Positions 1-9,354 of a DNA stretch of 64,000 bases are shown here, piece by piece. The number at the start of each line of letters is the position of its first letter. Within the stretch, counting starts at the first letter, position 1. The notes under the pieces were generated by a model that ran no database searches, was not told the origin of the DNA, and saw nothing but the letters and a program-made list of their open reading frames with translations. Both the position numbers and the translations under genes were made by a program. Location: the NCBI RefSeq assembly GCF_001439685.1, contig NZ_JYLH01000002.1, positions 186,001 through 250,000 of the forward strand, written 5' to 3'. The DNA is from Pseudomonas libanensis (GTDB lineage Bacteria > Pseudomonadota > Gammaproteobacteria > Pseudomonadales > Pseudomonadaceae).

Positions 1-2335
1 GCTGATCGACAACCAACCCGCCGTCGCGATTCCGATTTTCCAGCGTCCCGGCTCCAATGCCATCGACATCTCCAACGATGTGCGCAGCAAGATGGCCGAG
101 CTGAAAAAGAGCTTCCCGGCGGGGATGGATTACCGCATCGCCTATGACCCGACCATCTTTGTACGCGGCTCTATCGAAGCGGTGGTGCACACCCTGTTCG
201 AAGCACTGATCCTCGTGGTGCTGGTGGTGATCCTGTTCCTGCAGACCTGGCGCGCCTCGATCATTCCCTTGGTGGCGGTGCCGGTTTCGTTGATCGGTAC
301 ATTTGCGGTGATGCACCTGTTCGGGTTCTCGCTCAATGCGCTGTCATTGTTCGGCCTGGTACTGGCCATCGGTATCGTGGTGGACGACGCCATCGTGGTG
401 GTGGAGAACGTCGAACGTAATATCGAGCTGGGCCTGGAACCGTTCCCGGCGACCGAAAAAGCCATGAGCGAGGTTACCGGCCCGATCATCGCCACCGCGC
501 TGGTGCTGTGTGCGGTGTTTATCCCCGCCGCCTTTATCAGTGGCTTGACCGGGCAGTTCTACAAGCAGTTCGCCTTGACCATTGCGATCTCGACCGTGAT
601 CTCGGCATTCAACTCGCTGACACTGTCCCCTGCCCTGGCTGCCGTGTTGCTGCGCGCTCACGACGCGCCGAAGGATCGTTTCTCCAGGTTCCTCGACAAG
701 CTCTTCGGTGGCTGGCTGTTCCGGCCCTTCAACCGCTTTTTCGAAAAGGCCAGCCATGGCTACGTGGGCACTGTACGCCGAGTGATTCGCGGCAGCGGCA
801 TTGCCCTGTTCGTATACGCCGGCCTGATGGTGCTGACATTCTTCGGGTTTGCCCACACCCCGACGGGGTTCGTACCGGCCCAGGACAAGCAATACCTGGT
901 GGCCTTCGCTCAACTGCCCGACGCTGCCAGCCTGGACCGCACCGAAAACGTGATGAAGCGCATGTCGGAGATCGCCCTGAAACAACCCGGCGTGGAAGCC
1001 GCGATTGCCTTCCCTGGCCTGTCGATCAACGGGTTCACCAACAGCCCGAACAGCGGCATCGTGTTCGTGACCTTGAAGCCCTTCGATGAGCGTAAAGACG
1101 CGAGCATGTCGGCCGGTGCGATTGCCGGTGCGCTGAACGGCCAATACGCCAATATCGAAGAAGCCTACATGGCGATTTTCCCGCCGCCGCCTGTGCAAGG
1201 CCTGGGCACTATTGGCGGGTTCCGCCTGCAGATCGAAGACCGTGGCAACCTCGGCTATGACGAGCTGTACAAAGAAGTGCAGAACGTCATCGCCAAGAGC
1301 CACAGCGTGCCTGAACTGTTCGGCCTGTTTACCAGCTACACGGTCAACGTGCCGCAAGTCGATGCCGCCATCGACCGCGAAAAGGCCAAGACCCACGGCG
1401 TAGCGATCAGCGACATCTTCGACACCCTGCAGGTCTACCTGGGTTCGTTGTATGCCAACGACTTCAACCGCTTCGGGCGTACCTATCAGGTCAACGTGCA
1501 GGCAGAGCAACAGTTCCGCCAGGACTCCGACCAGATCGGCCAGCTGAAAGTGCGCAACAACAAAGGCGAGATGATCCCGCTGGCGACCTTTATCAAGGTC
1601 AGCGACACCTCGGGCCCGGACCGCGTGATGCACTACAACGGCTTTATCACCGCTGAAATCAACGGCAACGCCGCACCGGGCTACAGCTCCGGCCAGGCCC
1701 AGGCCGCGATCGAAAAGCTGCTCAAGGATGAATTGCCCAACGGCATGACCTACGAGTGGACCGACCTGACTTACCAGCAGATCCTCTCGGGCAATACTGC
1801 GCTGTTCGTGTTCCCGCTCTGCGTACTGCTGGCGTTCCTGGTACTGGCCGCCCAATACGAAAGCTGGAGCCTGCCGCTGGCGGTGATTCTGATCGTACCG
1901 ATGACGCTGCTGTCGGCCATTACCGGGGTGATCATCTCGGGTGGCGACAACAACATCTTCACCCAGATCGGCCTGATCGTACTGGTGGGCCTGGCGTGTA
2001 AGAACGCGATCCTGATCGTCGAGTTCGCCAAGGATAAACAGCAGGAGGGCCTCGACCCCCTGGCTGCGGTGCTGGAAGCCTGCCGCCTGCGTCTGCGGCC
2101 GATCCTGATGACCTCGTTCGCGTTCATCATGGGTGTGGTGCCGCTGGTCATATCCAGTGGTGCCGGTGCCGAGATGCGCCATGCCATGGGTGTGGCGGTG
2201 TTCTCCGGGATGATCGGTGTGACCTTCTTCGGTCTGTTGCTGACACCAGTGTTCTACGTACTGATCCGGCGCTATGTGGAGCGCCAGGAAGCGCGCAAAG
2301 CGGCCAAGGCCTTGAAGCTGGAGACACAGCAATGA
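1..2335 (+). CDS. RND multidrug efflux permease, MexF-like (5'-truncated by window edge)
   Basis: Inner-membrane proton-driven pump subunit that exports drugs through a periplasmic adaptor and an outer membrane channel. The reading frame is open from base 2, and about 777 codons are visible against roughly 1060 for the family, so about the first quarter lies outside the window. The TM4 segment carries the family's paired aspartates (GIVVDDAIVVVENVER), the proton-relay motif of AcrB/MexF proteins. Two hydrophobic blocks flank a large periplasmic loop, and the C-terminus (GVVPLVISSGAGAEMR) is typical of HAE1 RND pumps. The stop overlaps the start of the outer membrane factor gene by 4 bases (ATGA), so the two are co-translated. 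The MexF subgroup (chloramphenicol/quinolone type) is my best reading; the exact paralogue cannot be fixed without the missing N-terminus and the adaptor gene. Confidence 0.9.
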   Translation, partial: LIDNQPAVAIPIFQRPGSNAIDISNDVRSKMAELKKSFPAGMDYRIAYDPTIFVRGSIEAVVHTLFEALILVVLVVILFLQTWRASIIPLVAVPVSLIGTFAVMHLFGFSLNALSLFGLVLAIGIVVDDAIVVVENVERNIELGLEPFPATEKAMSEVTGPIIATALVLCAVFIPAAFISGLTGQFYKQFALTIAISTVISAFNSLTLSPALAAVLLRAHDAPKDRFSRFLDKLFGGWLFRPFNRFFEKASHGYVGTVRRVIRGSGIALFVYAGLMVLTFFGFAHTPTGFVPAQDKQYLVAFAQLPDAASLDRTENVMKRMSEIALKQPGVEAAIAFPGLSINGFTNSPNSGIVFVTLKPFDERKDASMSAGAIAGALNGQYANIEEAYMAIFPPPPVQGLGTIGGFRLQIEDRGNLGYDELYKEVQNVIAKSHSVPELFGLFTSYTVNVPQVDAAIDREKAKTHGVAISDIFDTLQVYLGSLYANDFNRFGRTYQVNVQAEQQFRQDSDQIGQLKVRNNKGEMIPLATFIKVSDTSGPDRVMHYNGFITAEINGNAAPGYSSGQAQAAIEKLLKDELPNGMTYEWTDLTYQQILSGNTALFVFPLCVLLAFLVLAAQYESWSLPLAVILIVPMTLLSAITGVIISGGDNNIFTQIGLIVLVGLACKNAILIVEFAKDKQQEGLDPLAAVLEACRLRLRPILMTSFAFIMGVVPLVISSGAGAEMRHAMGVAVFSGMIGVTFFGLLLTPVFYVLIRRYVERQEARKAAKALKLETQQ

Positions 2336-3747
2336 GTGTGAAAGTATTCCTGCCGAGCTTGCTGGTATTGGCGCTCGCCGCCTGTGCCGTAGGCCCGGAC
2401 TACAAGACCCAGCAGTTGGAGGCGGCCAATATCACGGCCGCCGCCGACAGCAAAAGCTACGACCACGCCAAGTACGAAGGCATCTGGTGGCAGCAGTTCG
2501 ACGACCCAACCCTCGACCAACTGGTAACCCAGTCACTGAGCGGCAACCGCGACCTGCGCGTGGCCTTCGCCCGTCTGCGAGCGGCACGGGCGATCCGCGA
2601 TGATGCGGCCAACGACATCATGCCGGTGGTCACCTCCCGCGCCAGCAGTGATGTGGGCAAGGGCCAGATTCCCGGGCAGACCACCAAACGCGTCAACAGC
2701 GAGCGCTACGACCTGGGCCTGGACATGGCCTGGGAACTGGACTTGTTTGGTCGCATCCGCCGTAACCTGGAAGCCAGCGACGCCGATCAGCAGGTGGCCG
2801 AAGCTGACCTGTACCAACTGCAAGTCACCATGATTGCCGAATTGGTCGATGCCTACGGCCAGCTGCGCGGTGCGCAACTGCGTGAACGCATCGCCCTGGC
2901 CAACCTGAAGAACCAGCAGGAATCGCGCACCATCACCGTCAGCCTGCGTGATGCCGGCGTCGGTGATCAGCTCGACGTGGAACGTGCCGATGCGCGCCTG
3001 GCGGCGGTGGAAGCCAGTGTGCCGCAACTGCAGGCCGAACAAGTGCGCGAGCGCAATCGCATCGCCACCCTCCTCGGCCAGCGCCCCGACAAGCTGAGCG
3101 TGGACCTGAGCCCCAAAGACCTGCCGGCGATTGCCAAGGCGCTGCCGATTGGCGACCCAGGGCAACTGCTGCAACGTCGCCCGGACATCCTCAGCGCCGA
3201 ACGCAAGCTGGCCGCCGCCACTGCGCGGATCGGCGTGGCCAAGGCCGACCTGTTCCCACGGGTCAGCCTCAGCGGCTTCCTCGGCTTCACCGCCGGGCGG
3301 GGTTCGCAGATCGGTTCGGCCGCGGCGAATGCCTGGTCCCTGGGCCCGAGCATTACCTGGGCCGCGTTTGACCTGGGCAGCGTGCGCGCGCGTTTGCGTG
3401 GTGCGAATGCCGAAGCCGATGGCGCGTTGGCGACCTATGAGCAGCAGGTGCTGCTGGCGCTGGAAGAGTCTGAAAACGCCTTCAGCGATTACGGCAAGCG
3501 CCAGCAACGTCTGGTCTCGCTAATTCGTCAAAGCGAATCCAGCCGCGCCGCCGCCGACCTCGCGGCGATCCGCTACCGCGAAGGCACGGTGGATTTCCTG
3601 GTGCTGCTCGACGCCCAACGCGAACGCCTGGCCGCCGAAGATTCCCAGGCCCAGGCCGAAGTGGATCTGTATCGCGGCATTGTGGCGATCTACAAGGCGT
3701 TGGGTGGTGGCTGGCAGCCGGACACGGTGGTCGCCAGCAGCAAGTGA
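2332..3747 (+). CDS. RND efflux outer membrane lipoprotein, NodT/OprN family
   Basis: Trimeric TolC-like channel for the pump encoded just upstream. The N-terminus is a lipoprotein signal with lipobox LAAC (Cys near residue 18), followed by the conserved AVGPDYK start of the mature protein. Two outer membrane efflux protein repeats follow, with family motifs such as WELDLFGRIRR and LLQRRPDI in the middle and YREGTVDFLVLLDAQR near the end. The 471 residues match the usual OprM/OprN length. It overlaps the permease gene by 4 bases and is followed by a strong terminator, so it is the last gene of a mexEF-oprN-type operon. No mexT-like regulator lies beside it; the neighbour is an AraC gene in convergent orientation. 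Confidence 0.92.
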   Translation: MSVKVFLPSLLVLALAACAVGPDYKTQQLEAANITAAADSKSYDHAKYEGIWWQQFDDPTLDQLVTQSLSGNRDLRVAFARLRAARAIRDDAANDIMPVVTSRASSDVGKGQIPGQTTKRVNSERYDLGLDMAWELDLFGRIRRNLEASDADQQVAEADLYQLQVTMIAELVDAYGQLRGAQLRERIALANLKNQQESRTITVSLRDAGVGDQLDVERADARLAAVEASVPQLQAEQVRERNRIATLLGQRPDKLSVDLSPKDLPAIAKALPIGDPGQLLQRRPDILSAERKLAAATARIGVAKADLFPRVSLSGFLGFTAGRGSQIGSAAANAWSLGPSITWAAFDLGSVRARLRGANAEADGALATYEQQVLLALEESENAFSDYGKRQQRLVSLIRQSESSRAAADLAAIRYREGTVDFLVLLDAQRERLAAEDSQAQAEVDLYRGIVAIYKALGGGWQPDTVVASSK

Positions 3748-3788
3748 GGTAAAGAGCTCCTTTGGTTGGTCGCATCCAGCCAATTTTT

Positions 3789-3824
3789 AGCCCTGCGGTC
3801 CATTCGGTCGCGGGGCTTTTTTTT
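3789..3824 (+). terminator. Rho-independent terminator of the RND operon
   Basis: Arms AGCCCTGCG and CGCGGGGCT (one G-U pair) are followed directly by a run of eight T. It lies about 40 bases after the outer membrane channel stop. Confidence 0.85.
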
Positions 3825-3838
3825 GTCAGGAGATTGAC

Positions 3839-3863
3839 CGTTCCCTCGCTGCGCGTGGGAACG
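3839..3863. repeat. Short inverted repeat of the Pseudomonas CGTTCCC...GGGAACG type
   Basis: CGTTCCC and GGGAACG arms enclose a GC-rich core with inner TCGC/GCGTGG. This resembles the dispersed 'CGTTCCCACGC' palindromes common between genes in P. fluorescens-group genomes. It lies between the pump terminator and the convergent AraC gene. Confidence 0.55.
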
Positions 3864-3882
3864 ATCATGTACATCCGCTTCG

Positions 3883-4899
3883 CTACTTATCATCATTCAA
3901 AATCAAACTCCGATAATGCCCCGGATTCGATCCTGACCACTTGCGAAAAGCTTTGTAGAACGAGCTCGTATCTGCGAACCCCAATCGCATGGCAATTTCG
4001 GCAAAGCTGATCTGCGGCTCTGCCAGCCAGACAATCGCCAACTCCTTGCGCACGCTGTCCTTGAGGCCCTGGTAAGTTTGCCCTGCTTGCGCCAGGCGTC
4101 GGCGCAATGTCGAGGCGGAAATACACAAGGCGGCGGCGAGGCCTTCAGTCTCAGGCCAGGTGTCAGGGGGCATCTGCCGCAAGTCGTGCTTGATGCGCGT
4201 AGCGAGGCTTTCGGGATCACGGTATTTGACCAGGATGTTAGCCGGCGCTTGGGCCAGGAAGCGTTTGAGTTCTTCAGTGCTGCGTTTGATCGGCAGGTCC
4301 AGGCAGTCCGCAGAAAAGATCATGCGGGTGCGTGGCCGGTCAAAACGCAGGTTGTCGGAAAACATCACCTGGTAATCGTCACAGAAGTCCGGCTGTGCAC
4401 AACGCAACTCAATGGCGAGGATCGGGATTCGACGCCCCGCCAGCCAACAGGCAACCCCGTGCACGATCATCCAGTAGGTGAAATAGGTGAACGCACGCTT
4501 AGGCTCAGGCTCGGGTTCGAGCAGGACGATCTCCGCCAGGCTCTGTTGGCGAACCAGTTGGGCGGGCATGCGCTCAAGCATCAACGAAAGAAAATCCAGA
4601 CCGGTTTCCAGGCCCGCAGCCAGACTGGGCTGGGCCATAGCGGCGCGGCACAGGAACGCCAGGCTGCCGGACTTGAGCTTACGCGGGTCCATGCCAAAGA
4701 ACTCATCATCCCTGCGCCACGCGAGCAAACGCCACAGGCGCGCATAGGCCGTGGCCGCAACCCGCGCGCCGGGCTGGTCAAGCAGCGCCGGGTCAATCCC
4801 GACCTTTCTCAACGCCTCAACGGTGGCCGCTCCAGGCGCACAGCTCTGCAACAGGGCTTCGCGCACGAGGTGGATGGAGATGGTGTCTTTTTCCGACAT
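3883..4899 (-). CDS. AraC-family transcriptional regulator
   Basis: DNA-binding regulator of 338 residues. The N-terminal two thirds fit the arabinose-binding-type ligand domain seen in OruR/ArgR-like Pseudomonas regulators. The C-terminal third is a double helix-turn-helix: ALCISASTLRRRLAQAG is the first HTH and ISFAEIAMRLGFADTSSFYKAFRKW is the typical second HTH region. It is convergent with the RND operon and divergent from the iron-uptake operon. Either could be its target, but the sequence does not show which; the Fur box in the divergent region argues that efeU has separate iron control. No strong Shine-Dalgarno is visible before the chosen ATG. Confidence 0.88.
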   Translation of the reverse strand: MSEKDTISIHLVREALLQSCAPGAATVEALRKVGIDPALLDQPGARVAATAYARLWRLLAWRRDDEFFGMDPRKLKSGSLAFLCRAAMAQPSLAAGLETGLDFLSLMLERMPAQLVRQQSLAEIVLLEPEPEPKRAFTYFTYWMIVHGVACWLAGRRIPILAIELRCAQPDFCDDYQVMFSDNLRFDRPRTRMIFSADCLDLPIKRSTEELKRFLAQAPANILVKYRDPESLATRIKHDLRQMPPDTWPETEGLAAALCISASTLRRRLAQAGQTYQGLKDSVRKELAIVWLAEPQISFAEIAMRLGFADTSSFYKAFRKWSGSNPGHYRSLILNDDK

Positions 4900-5007
4900 G
4901 GGAAGTTGAACAATCCGGCTGGGTCTAGATGGCCTGCATCATAAAGGCGGTTGCGCTTCGCCACCACCGTTCAGCCCAGGTTCAGCAAAGGTCAATATTT
5001 CTTGTTT

Positions 5008-5026
5008 AGCAATGAGTATCATTATG
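5008..5026. promoter_or_regulatory. Candidate Fur box upstream of efeU
   Basis: AGCAATGAGTATCATTATG matches 13 of 19 positions of the Fur consensus GATAATGATAATCATTATC, including an uninterrupted ATCATTAT half. It ends 40 bases before the efeU ATG, in an AT-rich stretch, as expected for iron repression of the operon. Confidence 0.75.
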
Positions 5027-5066
5027 TTACAACTTAGCTTCCTAACTAGTTACGCCCCGGTGCCCG

Positions 5067-5912
5067 ATGCTCGTTCCGTTTTTAATCATGTTGCGCGAAG
5101 GCATTGAAGCCGCCTTGATCGTTGGCATCATCGCCAGTTACCTGCAGCAGACCGGCCGTGGTCAGTGGATGCCTGCGGTGTGGATCGGCGTATTCCTCGC
5201 CGCGGCCCTGGCGTTGCTGGTGGGCGGCGGCCTGGAACTGGTCAGTGCGGAGTTTCCGCAAAAGCAGCAGGAATTGTTCGAAGGCATCGTCGGCCTGGTT
5301 GCCGTGGGCATCCTCAGCTCCATGGTGTTCTGGATGCGCAAGGTGGCGCGTTCGATCAAGCATACCCTGCACGAATCCCTCGACTATGCGCTGGCAGGCT
5401 CCAGGCACCAGGTGATCGCGCTGATTGCCATGGTGTTTTTCGCCGTGGCCCGCGAAGGTCTGGAGACGGTATTTTTCCTGTTGGCCGTGTTCCAGCAGAG
5501 CGAAGGCCCGGGCGCACCGATCGGTGCCCTGCTCGGCCTGATCCTGGCCATCGTTGTCGGCTTCCTGATCTATTCCGGCAGCATGCGCCTGAACCTCGGC
5601 GCTTTTTTCCGCTGGACCGGCCTGTTCATCCTCGTGGTGGCCGCCGGCATTCTCGCCAACTCGGTGCAGGCCCTGCATGAGGCCGGCGTGTGGAACCACT
5701 GGCAGACCGTGCTGTTCGATTTCAGCGCTGCGCTGCCGATGGACAGCCCGGTGGGCTCGGTACTGGCCGGCATGTTCGGCTACCAGGAGGCGCCGACGGT
5801 CAGCACCCTGGGTGCCTATGTGATTTACCTGGTGGTGGCGTTGGCAATGTTCTTCCTGCCCTCGCCCCCCGCCAAGCCCGTCGCCAAGACCTCTTCCGTT
5901 TCCAGCCAGTAA
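5067..5912 (+). CDS. efeU: FTR1-family iron permease EfeU
   Basis: Inner-membrane iron permease of the EfeUOB ferrous/acid iron uptake system. The 281-residue protein is almost entirely hydrophobic, with about seven membrane segments. It has the two iron-binding REXXE motifs of FTR1 proteins: REGIE at residues 10-14 and REGLE near residue 129. Length equals the E. coli protein. It starts the operon 40 bases after a Fur box and is followed after 10 bases by efeO. The C-terminal tail is short and polar, as in homologues. Confidence 0.95.
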   Translation: MLVPFLIMLREGIEAALIVGIIASYLQQTGRGQWMPAVWIGVFLAAALALLVGGGLELVSAEFPQKQQELFEGIVGLVAVGILSSMVFWMRKVARSIKHTLHESLDYALAGSRHQVIALIAMVFFAVAREGLETVFFLLAVFQQSEGPGAPIGALLGLILAIVVGFLIYSGSMRLNLGAFFRWTGLFILVVAAGILANSVQALHEAGVWNHWQTVLFDFSAALPMDSPVGSVLAGMFGYQEAPTVSTLGAYVIYLVVALAMFFLPSPPAKPVAKTSSVSSQ

Positions 5913-5922
5913 GGACCGTCCC

Positions 5923-7125
5923 TTGTCCAACCCAACCCCTCAATCGGCCCCGCCGTCCCGTGCCTTGCGCTGGGGCGTGGCCGGCTCGGTGGTGGTGATG
6001 ATCGCCGCCGGTGGCCTGTTCTACTACGCCTCGCAACTGGCCGCTACCAAACGCCAGGTCAACCACAATGAAATCGCGGTGACGATCCACGCCCACGCCT
6101 GTGAGCCCAACGCCCTCACCGTACCGGCCGGGCGTGCGAGCTTTCGTATCGTCAACCGCTCCGACCGTGCGGTAGAGTGGGAAATCCTCGATGGCGTGCT
6201 GGTGGTCGAAGAGCGGGAAAATATCGCACCGGGCCTGAGCCAGGTGATCAACGCCAATCTGCAGCCCGGCGACTACGCGATCACCTGTGGCCTGCTGAGC
6301 AATCCCCGGGGCACACTGCATGTCACGCCCACCGCTGAGTCCGACGCCCAGGCCAAGGCCAAGCCGTCGATGGTGGCCTTTATCGGCCCGCTGTCGGAGT
6401 TCCGTGTGTACCTGAGCGGCCAGGGCGGCGCCCTGATCAAGGCCGCAGCCGCCCTGCAACAGGCCATCGACGCCGGTGACCTGGCCCAGGCCCAGGCGCT
6501 GTATGTGCCGGCCCGTGAAGCCTATCAACGCCTGGCGCCGGCAGCCCAACGCCTGGCCGAGCTGGATAACGCCATCAACGCCCGCGCCGATTACTTTGAA
6601 AAACGCGAGCAGGATCCTGCGTTCAACGGTTTCCACCGCCTCGAATACAGCCTGTTCCAGCAACGCAGCCTCGATGGCCTGGCGCCTGTCGCCCAACGCT
6701 TGGTCACCGACGTCACCACCCTCAAGCAACAGCTGCTGGCCCAGTCCCTGCCACCGGAGCAGTTGGTCAGCATTGTGGTGCGCAACCTCAATAGTCTGGC
6801 GGATGTACGCGCGGTGAGCGGTGAAGAGGAGCGCTACAGCCATATTGACCTGAATGGATTTGCCGCCAACCTGCAGGTCGCCCGCAAAGTGGTCGACCTG
6901 ATGCGTCCGCTGTTGACCAAGTCCGCCGCCGACCTGCTGCCCAACATCGACAGCGCGCTCAACGCCTTCGATGCCGAGCTCAATGGATTGAAGGTCGACA
7001 ACCACTACGCCCGTTACGACAGCGTCACCGACGATCAGCGCAAGCAGATCGCCGACAAGGCCAAGGCACTGGCCGCCGCACTCGATGGAATCGACCCCGC
7101 CCTCGGCCTTTCCGGCCTGCAGTGA
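5923..7125 (+). CDS. efeO: Iron uptake protein EfeO (cupredoxin plus imelysin/M75 domains)
   Basis: Periplasmic iron-binding partner of EfeU. Translation appears to start at TTG with AAGGAC 8 bases upstream; no better ATG exists in frame. A hydrophobic anchor at about residues 12-35 is followed by a cupredoxin-like domain (about 45-125) and then the imelysin domain, with the HxxE metal motif in GFHRLEY near residue 240. The 400 residues fit full-length EfeO, here as a membrane-anchored form. It sits between efeU and efeB with 10-13 base gaps, so it belongs to the same Fur-controlled operon. Confidence 0.93.
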   Translation: MSNPTPQSAPPSRALRWGVAGSVVVMIAAGGLFYYASQLAATKRQVNHNEIAVTIHAHACEPNALTVPAGRASFRIVNRSDRAVEWEILDGVLVVEERENIAPGLSQVINANLQPGDYAITCGLLSNPRGTLHVTPTAESDAQAKAKPSMVAFIGPLSEFRVYLSGQGGALIKAAAALQQAIDAGDLAQAQALYVPAREAYQRLAPAAQRLAELDNAINARADYFEKREQDPAFNGFHRLEYSLFQQRSLDGLAPVAQRLVTDVTTLKQQLLAQSLPPEQLVSIVVRNLNSLADVRAVSGEEERYSHIDLNGFAANLQVARKVVDLMRPLLTKSAADLLPNIDSALNAFDAELNGLKVDNHYARYDSVTDDQRKQIADKAKALAAALDGIDPALGLSGLQ

Positions 7126-7138
7126 AGACGACCGCACT

Positions 7139-8440
7139 ATGAGTGATACACCACAGTTTGATCTCCAACGCCGCCGCGTCCTGCTGGGCATGGCCGCCAC
7201 TGGCGCGGCAATTGCCGGCAGCAGCTTGAGTTGCCCGGCCATGGCCGCAGCGGCAGAGCAAGTGACCAGCGCACCGCGCAGTGACAAGACCCATGACCGC
7301 CAGGCGTTTTTCGGCCAGCACCAAAGCGGCATCGTCACACCGCGCCCGGCCTGCGGCATGGTCGTGGCGTTCGATGTACTGGCCAGCGACCGTGAAGACC
7401 TGGAGCGGCTGTTCCGTACCTTGAACGAGCGCATCGCGTTCCTGATGAGCGGCGGCACCGTGCCTCAGGTCGATCCGAAATTGCCGCCTACCGACTCCGG
7501 CATCCTCGGTCCGGTGGTGTCGCCGGATAACCTGACCATTACTCTGTCGGTTGGCGAATCGTTGTTCGATGAGCGCTTCGGCCTCAAGGCGGTCAAGCCC
7601 AAGCGCCTGAGCCGCATGGTCGGCTTTCCCAACGATGCGTTGGAACCGGCGCAATGCCACGGCGACCTGAGCCTGCAGTTCAGCTCCAACACGCCGGACA
7701 CCAATATTCACGCCCTGCGCGACATCGTTAAGAACCTGCCCGACCTGCTGCTGGTGCGCTGGAAACAGGAAGGCAGCGTGCCGCCCCAGGCACCGGCCAA
7801 GCCCGGCGAGCCTGCGCAGAGTGCGCGCAATTTCCTGGGTTTTCGCGATGGTTCGGCCAACCCGGATTCCAACGACGCCAAGACCATGGACCAGATCGTC
7901 TGGGTCCAACCTGGCAGCGACGAACCGGCCTGGGCCGCCCATGGCAGTTACCAGGCCGTGCGCATCATCCGTAACTTTGTCGAGCGCTGGGATCGTACCC
8001 CGCTGCAAGAACAGGAAAGCATCATAGGCCGCGTCAAACCCACGGGCGCACCCATGGATGGCCAGCATGAAACCCAGGTTCCGGACTACAGCAAAGACCC
8101 GCAAGGCAAGTTGACCAAGCTCGACGCCCATATCCGCCTGGCCAACCCGCGCACCCCGCAGACCCAGGCCAACCTGATCCTGCGCCGGCCCTTCAACTAC
8201 TCCAACGGCGTCAACAAAAACGGTCAGCTGGACATGGGGCTGTTGTTCATCTGCTACCAGGCCGACCTGGAGAAAGGCTTTATCAGCGTGCAAACCCGGC
8301 TCAACGGCGAGCCCCTGGAGGAATACCTCAAGCCGGTGGGCGGCGGCTATTTCTTCACCTTGCCGGGGGTCACCGGACCCGAGGATTTCCTTGGGCGCAC
8401 GCTGCTCGCCGCAACGTCCTCAACCACTGCCAATACCTAA
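7139..8440 (+). CDS. efeB: Deferrochelatase/DyP-type peroxidase EfeB
   Basis: Periplasmic heme peroxidase of the EfeUOB system. The ATG at 7139 gives 433 residues and places a Tat signal (RRRVLLG, then a hydrophobic stretch ending about residue 35) at the N-terminus; an in-frame ATG 54 bases upstream would bury it inside efeO. The DyP catalytic GXXDG motif appears as GFRDG at about residue 237, and the distal heme region [16 protein letters not shown] is present. It follows efeO by 13 bases and precedes a second imelysin gene. The family oxidises ferrous iron or releases it from heme. Confidence 0.93.
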   Translation: MSDTPQFDLQRRRVLLGMAATGAAIAGSSLSCPAMAAAAEQVTSAPRSDKTHDRQAFFGQHQSGIVTPRPACGMVVAFDVLASDREDLERLFRTLNERIAFLMSGGTVPQVDPKLPPTDSGILGPVVSPDNLTITLSVGESLFDERFGLKAVKPKRLSRMVGFPNDALEPAQCHGDLSLQFSSNTPDTNIHALRDIVKNLPDLLLVRWKQEGSVPPQAPAKPGEPAQSARNFLGFRDGSANPDSNDAKTMDQIVWVQPGSDEPAWAAHGSYQAVRIIRNFVERWDRTPLQEQESIIGRVKPTGAPMDGQHETQVPDYSKDPQGKLTKLDAHIRLANPRTPQTQANLILRRPFNYSNGVNKNGQLDMGLLFICYQADLEKGFISVQTRLNGEPLEEYLKPVGGGYFFTLPGVTGPEDFLGRTLLAATSSTTANT

Positions 8441-8465
8441 AATAAACCAGAGCGGAATGTCTCCC

Positions 8466-9284
8466 ATGAAGAAGTCGTTTATCGCATTGCCGTTGTTAAT
8501 GAGCCTTGCGCCGCTGGCAGCCTTCGCCGCCACCGCGCCGCTGGACCTGGTAGGCCCGGTGTCGGACTACAAGATCTACGTTACCGAGGAAATCGGCGAG
8601 CTGGTCACCCAGACCCAGGCGTTCACCGACGCCATCAACAAAGGCGACCTGGCCACTGCCAAGCAGCTCTATGCGCCGACCCGCGTGCACTACGAGGCCA
8701 TCGAGCCGATCGCCGAGTTGTTCAGCGACCTCGACGCGTCCATCGACTCCCGCGTCGATGATCATGAAAAAGGTGTGACGGCCGAAGACTTCACCGGCTT
8801 CCACCGCATTGAATATGCGTTGTTCGCGCAGAACTCGACCAAGGGCCTGGAGGCACTGACCGCCAAGCTCAACACCGATGTGAACGACCTCAAGACCCGC
8901 GTCGACGGCCTGACCTTCCCACCGGAAAAAGTCGTCGGCGGCGCCGCCGCGCTGCTGGAAGAAGTCGCCGCCACCAAGATCTCCGGCGAAGAAGACCGCT
9001 ACAGCCATACCGACCTGTATGACTTCCAAGGCAACATCGATGGTGCAAAGAAAATCGTCGATCTGTTCCGTGGCCAGATCGGCCAGCAAGACCAGGTCTT
9101 CCTGGCCAAGGTCGACAAGAACTTCGCCACCGTCAACAAGATCCTGGCCAAGTACAGGACCCAGGATGGCGGCTTCGAGACTTACGACAAGGTCAAGGAC
9201 AACGACCGCAAGGCGCTGGTGGGCCCGGTCAACACCCTGGCTGAAGACCTGTCGATGCTGCGCGGAAAGTTGGGCTTGAACTAA
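8466..9284 (+). CDS. Second imelysin-domain iron-binding protein (EfeM/EfeO-like, no cupredoxin)
   Basis: Secreted 272-residue protein. It begins with a cleavable signal peptide ([21 protein letters not shown]) and then consists only of an M75/imelysin domain, with the HxxE motif in GFHRIEY. It parallels the C-terminal half of EfeO in the same operon (shared GFHRxEYxLF and SGEExRYSHxDL) but lacks the cupredoxin domain and membrane anchor, so it is probably a soluble periplasmic iron carrier. The ATG at 8466 was chosen because an upstream in-frame start would overlap efeB and hide the signal peptide. It is the last gene before a bidirectional terminator. Confidence 0.88.
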   Translation: MKKSFIALPLLMSLAPLAAFAATAPLDLVGPVSDYKIYVTEEIGELVTQTQAFTDAINKGDLATAKQLYAPTRVHYEAIEPIAELFSDLDASIDSRVDDHEKGVTAEDFTGFHRIEYALFAQNSTKGLEALTAKLNTDVNDLKTRVDGLTFPPEKVVGGAAALLEEVAATKISGEEDRYSHTDLYDFQGNIDGAKKIVDLFRGQIGQQDQVFLAKVDKNFATVNKILAKYRTQDGGFETYDKVKDNDRKALVGPVNTLAEDLSMLRGKLGLN

Positions 9285-9300
9285 GCGCTTGGAGCAAAAA

Positions 9301-9337
9301 ACACCCAGGTCCCGTTGAGGGGCCTGGGTGTTTTTTT
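9301..9337. terminator. Bidirectional Rho-independent terminator
   Basis: ACACCCAGG...CCTGGGTGT is a perfect stem with seven T on the right and an A-rich run on the left. It serves the efe operon and the convergent pssA gene. Confidence 0.9.
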
Positions 9338-9354
9338 ACCCGTGGCTTATTCGG

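Noticed and set aside
344..2332. A 662-codon open frame on the minus strand opposite the RND permease
   Set aside because: It lies wholly antisense to a strongly conserved gene, is rich in His, Gln, Arg and Gly as expected of a shadow frame in GC-rich DNA, and shows no domain.
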